From: Betaproteobacteria bacterium | Lineage (GTDB): Bacteria; Pseudomonadota; Gammaproteobacteria; Burkholderiales; Burkholderiaceae_D | Direction of reading: 5' to 3' | Assembly: GCA_015655165.1 (NCBI GenBank) | Contig: JAATFN010000419.1 | Coordinates: 1-7,242 of the forward strand | Length of the DNA stretch: 7,242 bases | Shown: positions 1-7,242 of the stretch, one piece after another | How the letters are laid out: each line of letters begins with the position of its first letter | Numbering within the stretch: position 1 is the first letter of the stretch | The notes under the pieces: model-generated | Told to the model about the DNA's origin: nothing | What the model saw: the letters and a program-made list of their open reading frames with translations, nothing else | Database searches by the model: none | Position numbers and translations under genes: made by a program

Positions 1-23
1 CGAAAAACATGTCTACCTATGGC

Positions 24-50
24 ACCAACAAGGCCTTTATTCCTTGTGGT
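24..50 (-). other. Stem-loop spanning the fbp stop codon
   Basis: The plus strand reads ACAAGG at 28-33 and CCTTGT at 42-47, a perfect 6-bp inverted repeat around an 8-base loop. ACC at 24-26 and GGT at 48-50 extend it to nine pairs if A27 is bulged. On the fbp-sense strand the stop codon (37-39) lies in the loop. No run of T follows directly; the nearest is a five-T stretch some 15 bases further on. It is therefore not a classic intrinsic terminator. It could be a 3'-end stabilising or weak terminating structure for the pepN-fbp transcript, or chance. Confidence 0.35.
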
Positions 51-1041
51 AACTGGTCACACGTTCGACTTCGTTTTTAGCACCCAAGAAAACTGCAACA
101 CGTTGGTGCAGCTTCTCGGGCTGGATATCGAGAATGCGTTGATGCCCATTCGTTGCAATACCCCCTGCTTGCTCGACTAACAACGCCATCGGATTGGCTT
201 CATACATCAAACGCAATTTTCCTGGTTTGCCTGGGTCACGAGAATCTGCCGGATACATGAAAATACCGCCACGATTCAAAATGCGATGTACATCGGCCAC
301 CATTGCCGCAATCCAGCGCATGTTGAAATCTTTTTGCCGCGGGCCATCTTCACCTGCCAACAATTCGTCCACATAACGTGTGACAGGCGGATACCAGTGG
401 CGTGCATTCGATGCATTAATTGCATATTCCTGCGTATCTTCCGGAATCATCATATTGCTGTGTGTCAACACCCATGCGCCCATTTCGCGGTCCAGCGTGA
501 AGCCATGTACACCATCACCGGTTGTCAACACAAACATCGTTTGCGGGCCGTAAATTGCATAGCCTGCAGCGACTTGCTTCACACCCGGTTGCAGAAAATC
601 CTGCTCGGTCGGGTCTACCATGCTGTCAGGTGCTTTCAGTACAGAAAAAATGGTCCCGATCGACACATCGATGTCGATGTTGCTGGAGCCATCCAATGGA
701 TCGAACAACAACAGGTATTCGCCTTTTGGATAACGATTGGGAATCTTATGGAATGTTTCCATTTCTTCCGATGCCATACCGGCCAGATGCCCCCCCCATT
801 CATTGGCTTCCAATAAAATTTCATTGGAAATCACATCGAGTTTTTTCTGGACTTCACCTTGTACGTTTTCACTACCGGCACTACCCAGCACTTCACCCAA
901 CGCACCTTTACCGACAGCATGACTGATGCGCTTGCAGGCACGCCCAACCACTTCGATCAACAGCCGCAATTCGGCAGGAATGCGATTATGCAGACGTTGC
1001 TGCTCGATTAAATGGTGCGTGAGACTAATAGGTTTTGACAT
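37..1041 (-). CDS. fbp: Fructose-1,6-bisphosphatase, class I
   Basis: A 334-residue cytoplasmic enzyme that hydrolyses fructose 1,6-bisphosphate to fructose 6-phosphate and phosphate, the committed step of gluconeogenesis. Class I enzymes need Mg2+ and work as tetramers; many are inhibited by AMP. Visible hallmarks are the metal-binding acidic pair E92-E93, the loop [11 protein letters not shown] at 113-123 that carries the catalytic aspartates, and the signature [10 protein letters not shown] at 275-284, whose E281 is the metal-ligand glutamate. GGIFMYPAD at 258-266 is the usual substrate-site region. The length matches the family (E. coli Fbp is 332 residues), and the gene is intact. The ATG start follows a modest GGA-type ribosome site (TGGAAAA). 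The gene lies 20 bases after pepN on the same strand with no terminator between them, so co-transcription is likely. The identification is very secure. Confidence 0.97.
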   Translation of the reverse strand: MSKPISLTHHLIEQQRLHNRIPAELRLLIEVVGRACKRISHAVGKGALGEVLGSAGSENVQGEVQKKLDVISNEILLEANEWGGHLAGMASEEMETFHKIPNRYPKGEYLLLFDPLDGSSNIDIDVSIGTIFSVLKAPDSMVDPTEQDFLQPGVKQVAAGYAIYGPQTMFVLTTGDGVHGFTLDREMGAWVLTHSNMMIPEDTQEYAINASNARHWYPPVTRYVDELLAGEDGPRQKDFNMRWIAAMVADVHRILNRGGIFMYPADSRDPGKPGKLRLMYEANPMALLVEQAGGIATNGHQRILDIQPEKLHQRVAVFLGAKNEVERVTSYHKE

Positions 1042-1061
1042 ACGTTTTCCAGTGAATAAAA

Positions 1062-3752
1062 TTAATTTGCTAATGCTTTACTGATGACTTCATGCACATC
1101 ACGCGACAGATTAGGGGCATCGGCGACATACTGCAAAGCCTGTTGCATTTTTTCCTGCAATGCAGGTGTGAATTTACGCCAGCGATCCAGTGTACGTGCA
1201 AGACGTGCTGCGACCTGCGGATTCAAGGCATTTAATGCAATCACCTGCTCGGCCCAGAAGAAATAACCACTACCATCCAATGCATGGAACGCCGAAGCAT
1301 TACCGCTACAGAAACTAAAGATCAGACTGCGTGCACGATTCGGGTTTTTCAGTGTAAATGCTGAATGCGCCATTAAGGAACGTACCGCGTTCACATCGGT
1401 TGTTTTTGCTGTTGCCTGCAAGGCAAACCACTTGTCAATGACGAGTGCCTCGTTTTTGAAGTCAGTATAGAACCGCTTCAATGCTATTGCCTTGTCTTTG
1501 GCACTGCTATTGATTAATGCTGCAAGGGACGCAATGCGATCCGTCATATTGTTGGCTTTATCGTACTGCTTTTGGGCCAGAATATGTACTTCTTTATCAT
1601 CGATCTCGGCCAGATAGGACAACGCAATATTACGCAATCCACGTTTACCTGCAGACGTTGCATCCGGACTATATTGACCGCTGACCTCATTGGCATGATA
1701 CAACGCCAGAAAATCGTCTTTCAACCGTTTGGCCAAAGTACGCTTTAAGAATTGGCGTGCAATGTGAATGGCTTGTGGGTCGATTGCGGTCATTTGTTCT
1801 GCAATCATGGTCTCTGAAGGCAATGTCAGCACTTGCTCACGAAATGCCGGATCAAGCGATGTATCGTTTAATGTCACACGTAATGCAGAAGACAGAATGA
1901 TATCTTGCTGTGCGCTTTCCAATACCGCATCAACAGAAATAACATGGCCGCTCTGATGCGCTGCCTGCAGGGTTTTGGTCAATACAAGCAAATGACGTAA
2001 TGCCAGACGTTGCCCGGCTTCCCAGCGATTAAACGGGTCACTGTCGTGGGCCATTAAAAAGGCCAGTTCATGATCGGTATAGTGATACTCAAGTTCGACT
2101 GGTGCCGAAAAACCACGCAACAAGGAGGGTGTCGGTGCTTCCAAGACATTCACAAACTCGAACGATTGTTTGGCTGTCGTCAATTCCAGTACACGGTTTG
2201 TTCCGCTGGCTACTGTTTCTCCCGCCAGTTGCAAGGGCATGTCTTTTCCTTGCGCATCCAGCAACCCAACTGTCACAGGAATATGAAACGGCAATTTCTT
2301 GTTCTGACCGGGTGTCGCAGCACAAGACTGTGCCAACATTAACGTTGCTGTTTTTTTATGTGCATCATAGGTCAACTCGACATTGACTTTTGGTGTGCCA
2401 GCCTGGCTATACCAGCGCTCAAACTGGCTCAAGTCGCGCGCGTTCGCATCTGCCATCGCAGCACGAAAATCGTCACAGGCAACAGCATGTCCATCATGAC
2501 GCTCGAAATATAAATCCATCCCTTTACGGAAACCATCACGCCCCAATAAAGTCTGGTACATCCGCACCACTTCGGCACCTTTTTCATAAATGGTGACGGT
2601 GTAAAAATTATTGATTTCCGCATAACTGTCAGGACGCACAGGGTGCGCCATTGGCCCCGCATCTTCGGGAAATTGTGCCTGACGCAATACACGTACATCA
2701 TCGATACGTTTGACAGCACGACCACTATCGGTACCGATCATGTCCGCAGAAAACTCCTGATCGCGAAATACCGTCAATCCTTCTTTTAAAGACAACTGGA
2801 ACCAGTCGCGGCATGTCACGCGGTTACCTGTCCAGTTATGGAAATATTCATGCCCGACGACTGCCTCGATATTGGCATAGTCGACATCGGTCGCAATACG
2901 CGGGTTCGCGAGCACATACTTGGTATTGAAAATATTCAATCCCTTGTTTTCCATCGCACCCATATTAAAGTCACCAACCGCCACAATCATGAAACGGTCC
3001 AGGTCCAGCTCCAGACCAAAGCGCTCTTCATCCCAGCGAATGCTGTTTTTCAGCGAATCCATCGCATGCTGGGTTTTATCCAGATTACCCGCTTCAACCC
3101 ATACTTGCAGCAAGACTTTACGGCCTGACTTCAGTTTAAATTTTTCTTCCTGACAGACGAGTTTGCCGGCAACCAGTGCAAATAAATAAGATGGCTTTTT
3201 AAACGGATCTTCCCATTTGGCGTAATGACGCCCGCCAGGTAATGCACCTTCTTCAATCAGGTTGCCGTTGGACAACAATACCGGATAACGCTTTTTATCT
3301 GCACGCAGCATCACTGTATATTTGGCCATCACATCGGGACGATCCGGGAAATACGTGATTTTACGGAAACCCTCGGCCTCGCACTGGGTAAAGAAATTAC
3401 CATTCGAGACATATAACCCCATTAAGGACGTATTTTTCTCGGGCTGGGTAATCGTTTCAATCTCCAGCATGACGGCGTCCGGCGCATCAGGAATACGTAA
3501 CGTATCGTTTTCCAGAACATACTCGCCCTCAACCAAATCGCGACCGTTTAAACGAAGTTGTACAAGTGTCAACTCCTCACCCGATAAAACAATCTCCCGT
3601 TTGGTGTTTTCCGGATTGCGACGTAGTGTCATCCGCACAGCGACGTGCGTCTGGTGTGGATCCAGATCGAACCCCATATCAACTGTTTCGACCAAATAAT
3701 TGGGAGCAGTGTAATCTTTACGATAAATCATCGGTGGCGTATCTGTGCGCAT
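1062..3752 (-). CDS. pepN: Aminopeptidase N (M1 zinc metallopeptidase)
   Basis: A cytoplasmic broad-specificity aminopeptidase, 896 residues from the chosen start, which removes N-terminal residues from peptides during protein turnover. The M1 family marks are all present: the exopeptidase motif GAMEN at 265-269, and the zinc site HEYFH at 301-305 (H301, H305, catalytic E302) with the third zinc ligand E324 in KEGL. The flanking block [13 protein letters not shown] is typical of the E. coli PepN type. The N-terminal beta domain, the thermolysin-like catalytic domain, and the Ig-like and helical C-terminal domains all appear present; E. coli PepN is about 870 residues. The frame stays open upstream to a TTG at 3794, but the ATG at 3752 is preferred. 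It starts the protein [14 protein letters not shown], which aligns with the PepN N-terminus; the 14 extra residues do not, and TTG has no good ribosome site. A weak GGA lies upstream of the ATG. The gene is first in a probable pepN-fbp operon. Confidence 0.96.
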   Translation of the reverse strand: MRTDTPPMIYRKDYTAPNYLVETVDMGFDLDPHQTHVAVRMTLRRNPENTKREIVLSGEELTLVQLRLNGRDLVEGEYVLENDTLRIPDAPDAVMLEIETITQPEKNTSLMGLYVSNGNFFTQCEAEGFRKITYFPDRPDVMAKYTVMLRADKKRYPVLLSNGNLIEEGALPGGRHYAKWEDPFKKPSYLFALVAGKLVCQEEKFKLKSGRKVLLQVWVEAGNLDKTQHAMDSLKNSIRWDEERFGLELDLDRFMIVAVGDFNMGAMENKGLNIFNTKYVLANPRIATDVDYANIEAVVGHEYFHNWTGNRVTCRDWFQLSLKEGLTVFRDQEFSADMIGTDSGRAVKRIDDVRVLRQAQFPEDAGPMAHPVRPDSYAEINNFYTVTIYEKGAEVVRMYQTLLGRDGFRKGMDLYFERHDGHAVACDDFRAAMADANARDLSQFERWYSQAGTPKVNVELTYDAHKKTATLMLAQSCAATPGQNKKLPFHIPVTVGLLDAQGKDMPLQLAGETVASGTNRVLELTTAKQSFEFVNVLEAPTPSLLRGFSAPVELEYHYTDHELAFLMAHDSDPFNRWEAGQRLALRHLLVLTKTLQAAHQSGHVISVDAVLESAQQDIILSSALRVTLNDTSLDPAFREQVLTLPSETMIAEQMTAIDPQAIHIARQFLKRTLAKRLKDDFLALYHANEVSGQYSPDATSAGKRGLRNIALSYLAEIDDKEVHILAQKQYDKANNMTDRIASLAALINSSAKDKAIALKRFYTDFKNEALVIDKWFALQATAKTTDVNAVRSLMAHSAFTLKNPNRARSLIFSFCSGNASAFHALDGSGYFFWAEQVIALNALNPQVAARLARTLDRWRKFTPALQEKMQQALQYVADAPNLSRDVHEVISKALAN

Positions 3753-3884
3753 ATGACTATCCAAAAAATGGTAATACGCGATTTTACCCCTCAAAGGGCA
3801 ACGTTTGGCTTAAATCAGACACAATATGCTGTTATCCTGTGGCATGAAGTTTTTTTAATACACAGCACGTATTGGAAATTGAAT
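3753..3884. promoter_or_regulatory. Divergent intergenic region between pepN and the lipoprotein gene
   Basis: These 132 bases separate two divergently read starts, so they should hold a promoter for each side. No pair of boxes is convincing. Plus-strand candidates are TTGGCT at 3805-3810 with TGTTAT at 3830-3835 (a TG base pair two bases upstream, but a long 19-base spacer), or an isolated TTTAAT at 3854-3859 with no good -35. Minus-strand candidates are TTAAAA (3858-3853) with GATAAC (3836-3831) at a 16-base spacer, or TAAAAT (3786-3781) with no -35. The candidate elements for the two directions overlap. The ribosome site for the lipoprotein is GGAA at 3874-3877, seven bases before its ATG. 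The promoter role is inferred from gene layout. Confidence 0.4.
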
Positions 3885-4490
3885 ATGAAACGCTTATTTG
3901 CTTTTATCACCGTCGTAGCCGGGATGCTACTTAGCGGCTGTGCGGCCACAGCCCCCACCACACAAAGCACTGTCACCGCTTTCCATGTCTGGCAAAGTGA
4001 TGTCAAAGATAAATCTTTTACGTTCGAACGAACCAAAGAACAAGAACAAAGTCTGGAATACCAAAGCTATGAACGCTTTGTTGAAGATGCCCTTTTGCTA
4101 CAAAGTTTTACAGAAAAAACCGCCAATACACCGGCACACTTTAAAGTGGCATTTGACTATGATGTCCAGAAAAGTACCCGGGTGATCATGCAACCCCGTG
4201 AATTTGCCGACCCGTTCTGGTATATGTATCCGCGTCGTCGCTATTACGACCCGTTTGGCTATGATACGTGGCAACCGATTCAAATCGATGTCTACGACCG
4301 CCAGTTAAAGCTCAAAATCACCGATACGACCCTAAACAAGGCTGTCTATGAAGTCACTGTCAATAATGTTGGCAGAACCCCGGACCTCGTCAGAATCATG
4401 CCATATCTGGTACAAAGTGCCTTCCGTAACTTCCCGGGTCCCAGCGGAGTACCGCAACAAGTCATCCTCGAAGTCGATGAGCGGTACTAA
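3885..4490 (+). CDS. DUF4136-type outer-membrane lipoprotein
   Basis: A 201-residue predicted lipoprotein of unknown function. The start MKRLF is followed by a hydrophobic stretch and the lipobox LSGC, with C19 as the lipidated cysteine. Ala at the next position argues for sorting to the outer membrane. The mature part resembles DUF4136 proteins of betaproteobacteria: an FHVW segment at 33-36, FTFERTKEQEQSLEY (46-59), an aromatic and arginine-rich stretch around 111-129 (FWYMYPRRRYY then DPFGYDTW), a beta-rich region with YDRQLKLKI (137-145), and the C-terminal block FPGPSGVP at 183-190. The frame is open back to 3645, but that part overlaps pepN antisense and lacks a signal peptide; the ATG at 3885 has GGAA seven bases upstream. 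It is transcribed alone, divergent from pepN and convergent with the quinone oxidoreductase. The lipoprotein call is firm; the DUF4136 assignment comes from remembered family features and was not searched. Confidence 0.85.
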   Translation: MKRLFAFITVVAGMLLSGCAATAPTTQSTVTAFHVWQSDVKDKSFTFERTKEQEQSLEYQSYERFVEDALLLQSFTEKTANTPAHFKVAFDYDVQKSTRVIMQPREFADPFWYMYPRRRYYDPFGYDTWQPIQIDVYDRQLKLKITDTTLNKAVYEVTVNNVGRTPDLVRIMPYLVQSAFRNFPGPSGVPQQVILEVDERY

Positions 4491-4526
4491 ACAATATAGC
4501 CCCGGCAATGTCGGGGCTATTGTTTG
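4491..4526. terminator. Hairpin terminator between convergent genes, probably bidirectional
   Basis: TAGCCCCG at 4497-4504 pairs perfectly with CGGGGCTA at 4512-4519 around a 7-base loop. ACAA (4491-4494) and TTGT (4520-4523) extend the stem if TA at 4495-4496 is bulged. The plus side is followed by TTGTTTG and the minus side by TATTGTTTAG, both T-rich but broken by G. It starts directly after the lipoprotein stop codon (4488-4490) and lies 25 bases after the oxidoreductase stop, so it suits intrinsic termination from both directions. Confidence 0.8.
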
Positions 4527-4550
4527 ATCACCAGTACAAAATCACCATCG

Positions 4551-5525
4551 TCAAGGCAGTAAAATGGTTGATCCGGTCGTTTTGCGCGCCTCGAGATCCG
4601 CATGGGCTTGTGCCACATCTTTTAACGCATAGCGTTGATTGATCTGGATACGGACTTTTTCGCTGGCAACCACGTCAAAGAGATCTGCAGCTGTCTTGTT
4701 TAATGCTTCACGAGAATTGGTATATGTCGCCAGTGTCGGGCGTGTAATATACAGAGAACCACGTGAGACCAGTTCTGTTAAAGCAAATGGCGGTACAGGA
4801 CCGGATGCATTGCCGAAACTGACCATCAGACCACGTGGTGCCAGACAGTCAAGAGAACCCTTAAACGTATCTTTACCGATCGAGTCATATACCACCGGCA
4901 CACCTTTGCCGCCAGTAATATCCTTGACACGTTCAACAAAATTCTCGGTGTTGTAATTGATCACATACGCACAACCATTGGCTTTTGCCAATACCGCTTT
5001 CTCGTCGCTACCGACGGTCCCGATCATCTTTACACCCAATGCACGTGCCCATTGGCTCGCAATCGAACCGATACCACCGGCTGCTGCATGAAACAAAATC
5101 GTGTCGCCTTCTTTGACATGATACGTCTGGCGCAACAAATACTGCACGGTCATCCCCTGCAATGTCATCGCAGCAGCAGTCTGAAAGCTAATCGCATCTG
5201 GCAACTTGACTAAAAATTTGGCAGGAATCAACCGCACTTCCGAGTAGGATCCGTTTGGCCCGGTACCATAAGCGACACGGTCACCAACAGCGAAGTCGAC
5301 AACACCTTCACCAATGGCTTCGATGGTCCCCGCACCTTCTTGACCTAAACCCGATGGCAAAGGTTGAGGATATAAACCTGTACGAAAATACACATCCACA
5401 AAATTCAAGCCACATGCGGCATGACGAATACGTACTTCACCCGGGCCTGGCGCACCAACGTCGACATCGACGTACTCCATGACTTCCGGTCCGCCATGTT
5501 TAAAAATGTTGATTGCTTTTGTCAT
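4551..5525 (-). CDS. NADPH:quinone oxidoreductase (zeta-crystallin type, MDR superfamily)
   Basis: A 324-residue, probably cytoplasmic, zinc-independent medium-chain reductase that would use NADPH to reduce quinones or related electrophiles. The N-terminal GroES-like domain has NFVDVYFRTGLYP (41-53), matching the QOR-type substrate region, and GQEGAGTI (61-68). The Rossmann domain has the nucleotide motif AAAGGIGS at 147-154 within a segment that fits the quinone oxidoreductase/zeta-crystallin signature from G140 to R161 (GD, LFH, AAGG, Q158, R161). The cysteine cluster of the structural zinc site in alcohol dehydrogenases is absent. Length equals E. coli QorA (about 327). Its ATG overlaps the upstream transporter stop by four bases (ATGA), with a strong AAGGAGA ribosome site seven bases before. 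A qorA-like name is plausible, but the physiological substrate cannot be read from sequence. Confidence 0.92.
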   Translation of the reverse strand: MTKAINIFKHGGPEVMEYVDVDVGAPGPGEVRIRHAACGLNFVDVYFRTGLYPQPLPSGLGQEGAGTIEAIGEGVVDFAVGDRVAYGTGPNGSYSEVRLIPAKFLVKLPDAISFQTAAAMTLQGMTVQYLLRQTYHVKEGDTILFHAAAGGIGSIASQWARALGVKMIGTVGSDEKAVLAKANGCAYVINYNTENFVERVKDITGGKGVPVVYDSIGKDTFKGSLDCLAPRGLMVSFGNASGPVPPFALTELVSRGSLYITRPTLATYTNSREALNKTAADLFDVVASEKVRIQINQRYALKDVAQAHADLEARKTTGSTILLP

Positions 5526-6463
5526 GATGACATCTCCTTATCCTTTGTTCGTATATTGGCTTTTTTGCGCGACAACAAATACATTCCTGCTAAAACGAGT
5601 GTGGTGCCGATTAACTGAATCGATGTTATCGGCTCATCTAAAATCGCCGCCCCCATAAAGAGCATCGAAACAGGACCAATCAAACCAGCCATCGATGCCA
5701 CAGAGGCACCGATGCGCGACACGGCATACATTGTCATCAATACCGGCAACACTGTACAAAACAATGCATTGATGATGGATAACTGATAGACCTCTACCGG
5801 CTGGATTAATTCGGCGGGTGTGCGCAAAATAAAATACTGGATGGTACAAATGCCTGCCGAAATACACATCACATAAGACACCAGCCGCAATACCCCCATA
5901 CGCCTGACCAATTCCCCCGAGTGAATCAGATACAGTGCATAGGCCATGGCTGCTCCCAGTACCAGCACACTACCCAGCCAAACATTGCTGCCGCTGATAC
6001 GAATGTCATGCAACAAGACAAACACCGTGCCCAGATAGGACACCCCCAAGGCGATCCACTCGATGAAGACGATGTTGCGTTGATAGAAAAAAAACGAAAT
6101 CAACAGCACAAACGACGGTGTCAAAAACAAAATCAATCGTTCAAGACCTACCGAGATATATTGCAGCCCGAGAAAATCCAGAAAACTGGATAAGTAATAA
6201 CCGGTGAATCCGAGGAAAAAGACTTTTATCCACTCTTGCCTGGACAAAGAAGGCGCACGATACCCCGTCCAGATAGCCAGAACGATAAACATCGGAAAAC
6301 AAAACAGCATACGTAAGGTAATGACCATCACCGCATCAACCTGATAACGGTACATTAACTTGGCAACAACCGCTTTGGCAGAAAAAAGAACTGCACCCAG
6401 TAAAGCGATCGCCAACCCACCCAAAAAAGCACGACGGGCTAATGCAGAATCGGTTGCTGACAT
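5522..6463 (-). CDS. EamA/DMT-family inner-membrane transporter
   Basis: A 313-residue integral membrane protein of the drug/metabolite transporter superfamily; the substrate is unknown and export of a small metabolite is the usual guess. By eye there are ten hydrophobic segments, near residues 12-34, 43-65, 80-98, 103-126, 132-151, 161-180, 192-212, 227-249, 255-275 and 281-298, forming two five-helix EamA halves. The end of the second half, with LIGPVSMLFMGAAILDEP (261-278) followed by a last helix and a lysine/arginine-rich tail, is typical. The frame can be extended four codons to a TTG at 6475, but the ATG at 6463 is preferred because GGGAAG lies at proper distance before it and the sequence just upstream reads as ribosome site. 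The stop overlaps the start of the quinone oxidoreductase by four bases, suggesting coupled translation. Confidence 0.9.
   Translation of the reverse strand: MSATDSALARRAFLGGLAIALLGAVLFSAKAVVAKLMYRYQVDAVMVITLRMLFCFPMFIVLAIWTGYRAPSLSRQEWIKVFFLGFTGYYLSSFLDFLGLQYISVGLERLILFLTPSFVLLISFFFYQRNIVFIEWIALGVSYLGTVFVLLHDIRISGSNVWLGSVLVLGAAMAYALYLIHSGELVRRMGVLRLVSYVMCISAGICTIQYFILRTPAELIQPVEVYQLSIINALFCTVLPVLMTMYAVSRIGASVASMAGLIGPVSMLFMGAAILDEPITSIQLIGTTLVLAGMYLLSRKKANIRTKDKEMSS
5533..5539 (-). promoter_or_regulatory. Strong Shine-Dalgarno inside the transporter gene for the quinone oxidoreductase
   Basis: On the minus strand AAGGAGA lies seven bases before the ATG at 5525-5523, within the last codons of the transporter gene. 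It is the best ribosome site in the window. Together with the ATGA overlap it indicates reinitiation or independent loading on a shared messenger RNA. Confidence 0.75.
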
Positions 6464-6536
6464 GAATCTTCCCAAAAATGTTTATATGGCAGACAGTATC
6501 ATGCCTGCGATACCCGACAATACAGTGCCAGCCGGC
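6464..6536 (-). other. 73-base gap between the HerA-like gene and the transporter gene
   Basis: This stretch holds the GGGAAG ribosome site of the transporter gene near 6468-6473. No clear intrinsic terminator is present; the only fold noticed near the HerA-like stop is a three-pair GCC/GGC stem without a T tract. Possible -10-like boxes on the minus strand are TATAAA (within CATATAAAC) and GATACT, neither with a good -35. It therefore either carries a weak promoter or is simply read through from the upstream gene. Confidence 0.4.
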
Positions 6537-7242
6537 TTACTTTTTACCAAAAATACTTTTAATCACAGCACGACCGACTTGCGAACCAATACTGCGTGCA
6601 ATAGATTTAAACATGGCTTCCATCGGTGTCTCGCGTGTACGCCCGGCAGGTGCTGTTTTAGCCTCTGCACGCGCTTGTGACGCCTCTTCTTCCTGCGCTT
6701 TTTTCTCTTGGGTACGTTGTTTTAACAATTCATAGGCCGATTCACGATCAACAGCTTTCTCGTAAATACCAGCGACAATCGAGTTGGCAATAATCGCTTG
6801 CCGTTCGGCATCGGTAATCGGTCCGATTTGCGAACCCGGCATTAAAATGAAAGCACGTTCGACAATGTTAGGACGCCCCTTTTCGTCAAGAAAGGAAACC
6901 AGTGCTTCACCAACACCCAACTCTGTAATGGCTGTCTCGACATCCAGATCGGGGTTCGCACGAAATGTCTGTGCCGCTGCCTTGACCGCTTTCTGGTCAC
7001 GCGGCGTATACGCACGCAATGCATGCTGTACACGGTTACCCAGTTGCCCCAGTACTGTATCGGGAATATCCAATGGGTTTTGTGTGACAAAAAACACACC
7101 AACACCTTTAGAGCGGATTAAACGCACTACTTGTTCGATTTTTTGTAATAACGCTTTCGGTGCATCGGTAAACAGTAAATGGGCTTCATCAAAGAAAAAG
7201 ACCAGCTTGGGCTTGTCCAGGTCGCCCACTTCAGGCAAGTTA
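6537..7242 (-). CDS. HerA-like ATPase, DUF853 (YjgR-type), C-terminal part only
   Basis: Partial: the frame is open to the right edge, where the last full codon is 7241-7239 (Asn), giving 234 visible residues. It belongs to the HerA/FtsK-like P-loop ATPases of the DUF853 family, of which E. coli YjgR (about 500 residues) is the known example; cellular role is not established. Seen here are the Walker B segment LVFFFDEAH (13-21 of the visible part), the following TQNP (53-56) that fits the polar sensor position, and [15 protein letters not shown] (68-82). A charged helical linker rich in Glu, Lys and Ala runs from about 165 to 205, and a basic, amphipathic tail ends in IFGKK. The N-terminal half with Walker A lies outside the window. 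The TTG at 7238 is an internal leucine codon in this family and not a start. Confidence 0.9.
   Translation of the reverse strand, partial: NLPEVGDLDKPKLVFFFDEAHLLFTDAPKALLQKIEQVVRLIRSKGVGVFFVTQNPLDIPDTVLGQLGNRVQHALRAYTPRDQKAVKAAAQTFRANPDLDVETAITELGVGEALVSFLDEKGRPNIVERAFILMPGSQIGPITDAERQAIIANSIVAGIYEKAVDRESAYELLKQRTQEKKAQEEEASQARAEAKTAPAGRTRETPMEAMFKSIARSIGSQVGRAVIKSIFGKK

Noticed and set aside
1..36. Possible start of another gene or RNA left of fbp
   Set aside because: Only 36 bases are visible. An ATG exists on the minus strand but without a clear ribosome site or enough sequence to judge.
286..816. Open frame of 176 codons on the plus strand inside fbp
   Set aside because: It lies fully antisense to a well-conserved enzyme gene, its protein is rich in Cys and His in the manner of a shadow frame, and it has no recognisable domain.
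2429..2725. Same-strand alternative frame of 98 codons within pepN
   Set aside because: The PepN frame is continuous and conserved through this stretch, so there is neither a frameshift nor a need for a nested gene.
3322..3699. Open frame of 125 codons on the plus strand within pepN
   Set aside because: It is antisense to conserved PepN N-terminal sequence, and its Ser/Arg-rich composition is that of a mirror frame.
3645..3884. Upstream extension of the lipoprotein frame by 80 codons
   Set aside because: It overlaps the pepN 5' end antisense and would bury the signal peptide and lipobox inside the protein; the ATG at 3885 has its own ribosome site.
5921..6193. Plus-strand open frame of 90 codons rich in Gln and His
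   Set aside because: It is the complement of hydrophobic transmembrane codons of the transporter, which produces such polar shadow proteins.
1..7242. Search by eye for CRISPR repeats, tRNA, insertion-sequence ends, riboswitches and long direct repeats
   Set aside because: No regularly spaced repeats, cloverleaf-like segments, terminal inverted repeats with target duplications, or transposase motifs were seen. Intergenic space is too small for most of these.

Overview
The window looks like an ordinary chromosomal segment of a betaproteobacterium. The organism is most likely in the Burkholderiales, and possibly an Oxalobacteraceae-type bacterium with base composition close to half G+C. This is judged by eye from the style of the Fbp, PepN, DUF4136 and HerA-like proteins; the genus cannot be named from the sequence alone. 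There are six protein genes, densely packed. No frameshift, mobile element, CRISPR array, tRNA or rRNA was seen.

Left block (37-3752, minus strand): pepN (aminopeptidase N, M1 zinc metallopeptidase) is followed after 20 bases by fbp (class I fructose-1,6-bisphosphatase). They are probably one transcript, joining peptide turnover to gluconeogenesis. A small stem-loop sits over the fbp stop codon at the left edge. A 132-base divergent intergenic region (3753-3884) separates pepN from a plus-strand gene for a DUF4136-type outer-membrane lipoprotein (3885-4490).

Right block (4551-7242, minus strand): a HerA-like/DUF853 (YjgR-type) ATPase runs in from beyond the right edge. A 73-base gap follows, then an EamA/DMT-family ten-helix membrane transporter. 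Its stop codon overlaps the start of a zeta-crystallin-type quinone oxidoreductase by four bases (ATGA), behind a strong Shine-Dalgarno. The transporter and reductase are therefore probably translationally coupled. The lipoprotein and oxidoreductase genes converge on a GC-rich hairpin (about 4491-4526) that could end transcription from both sides.

No new multi-gene system was found. The points most worth a second look are the transporter-reductase coupling, the stem-loop spanning the fbp stop, the tyrosine/arginine-rich insert in the lipoprotein, and two start codons (pepN and the transporter) where the longest reading frame begins at a poor upstream TTG.
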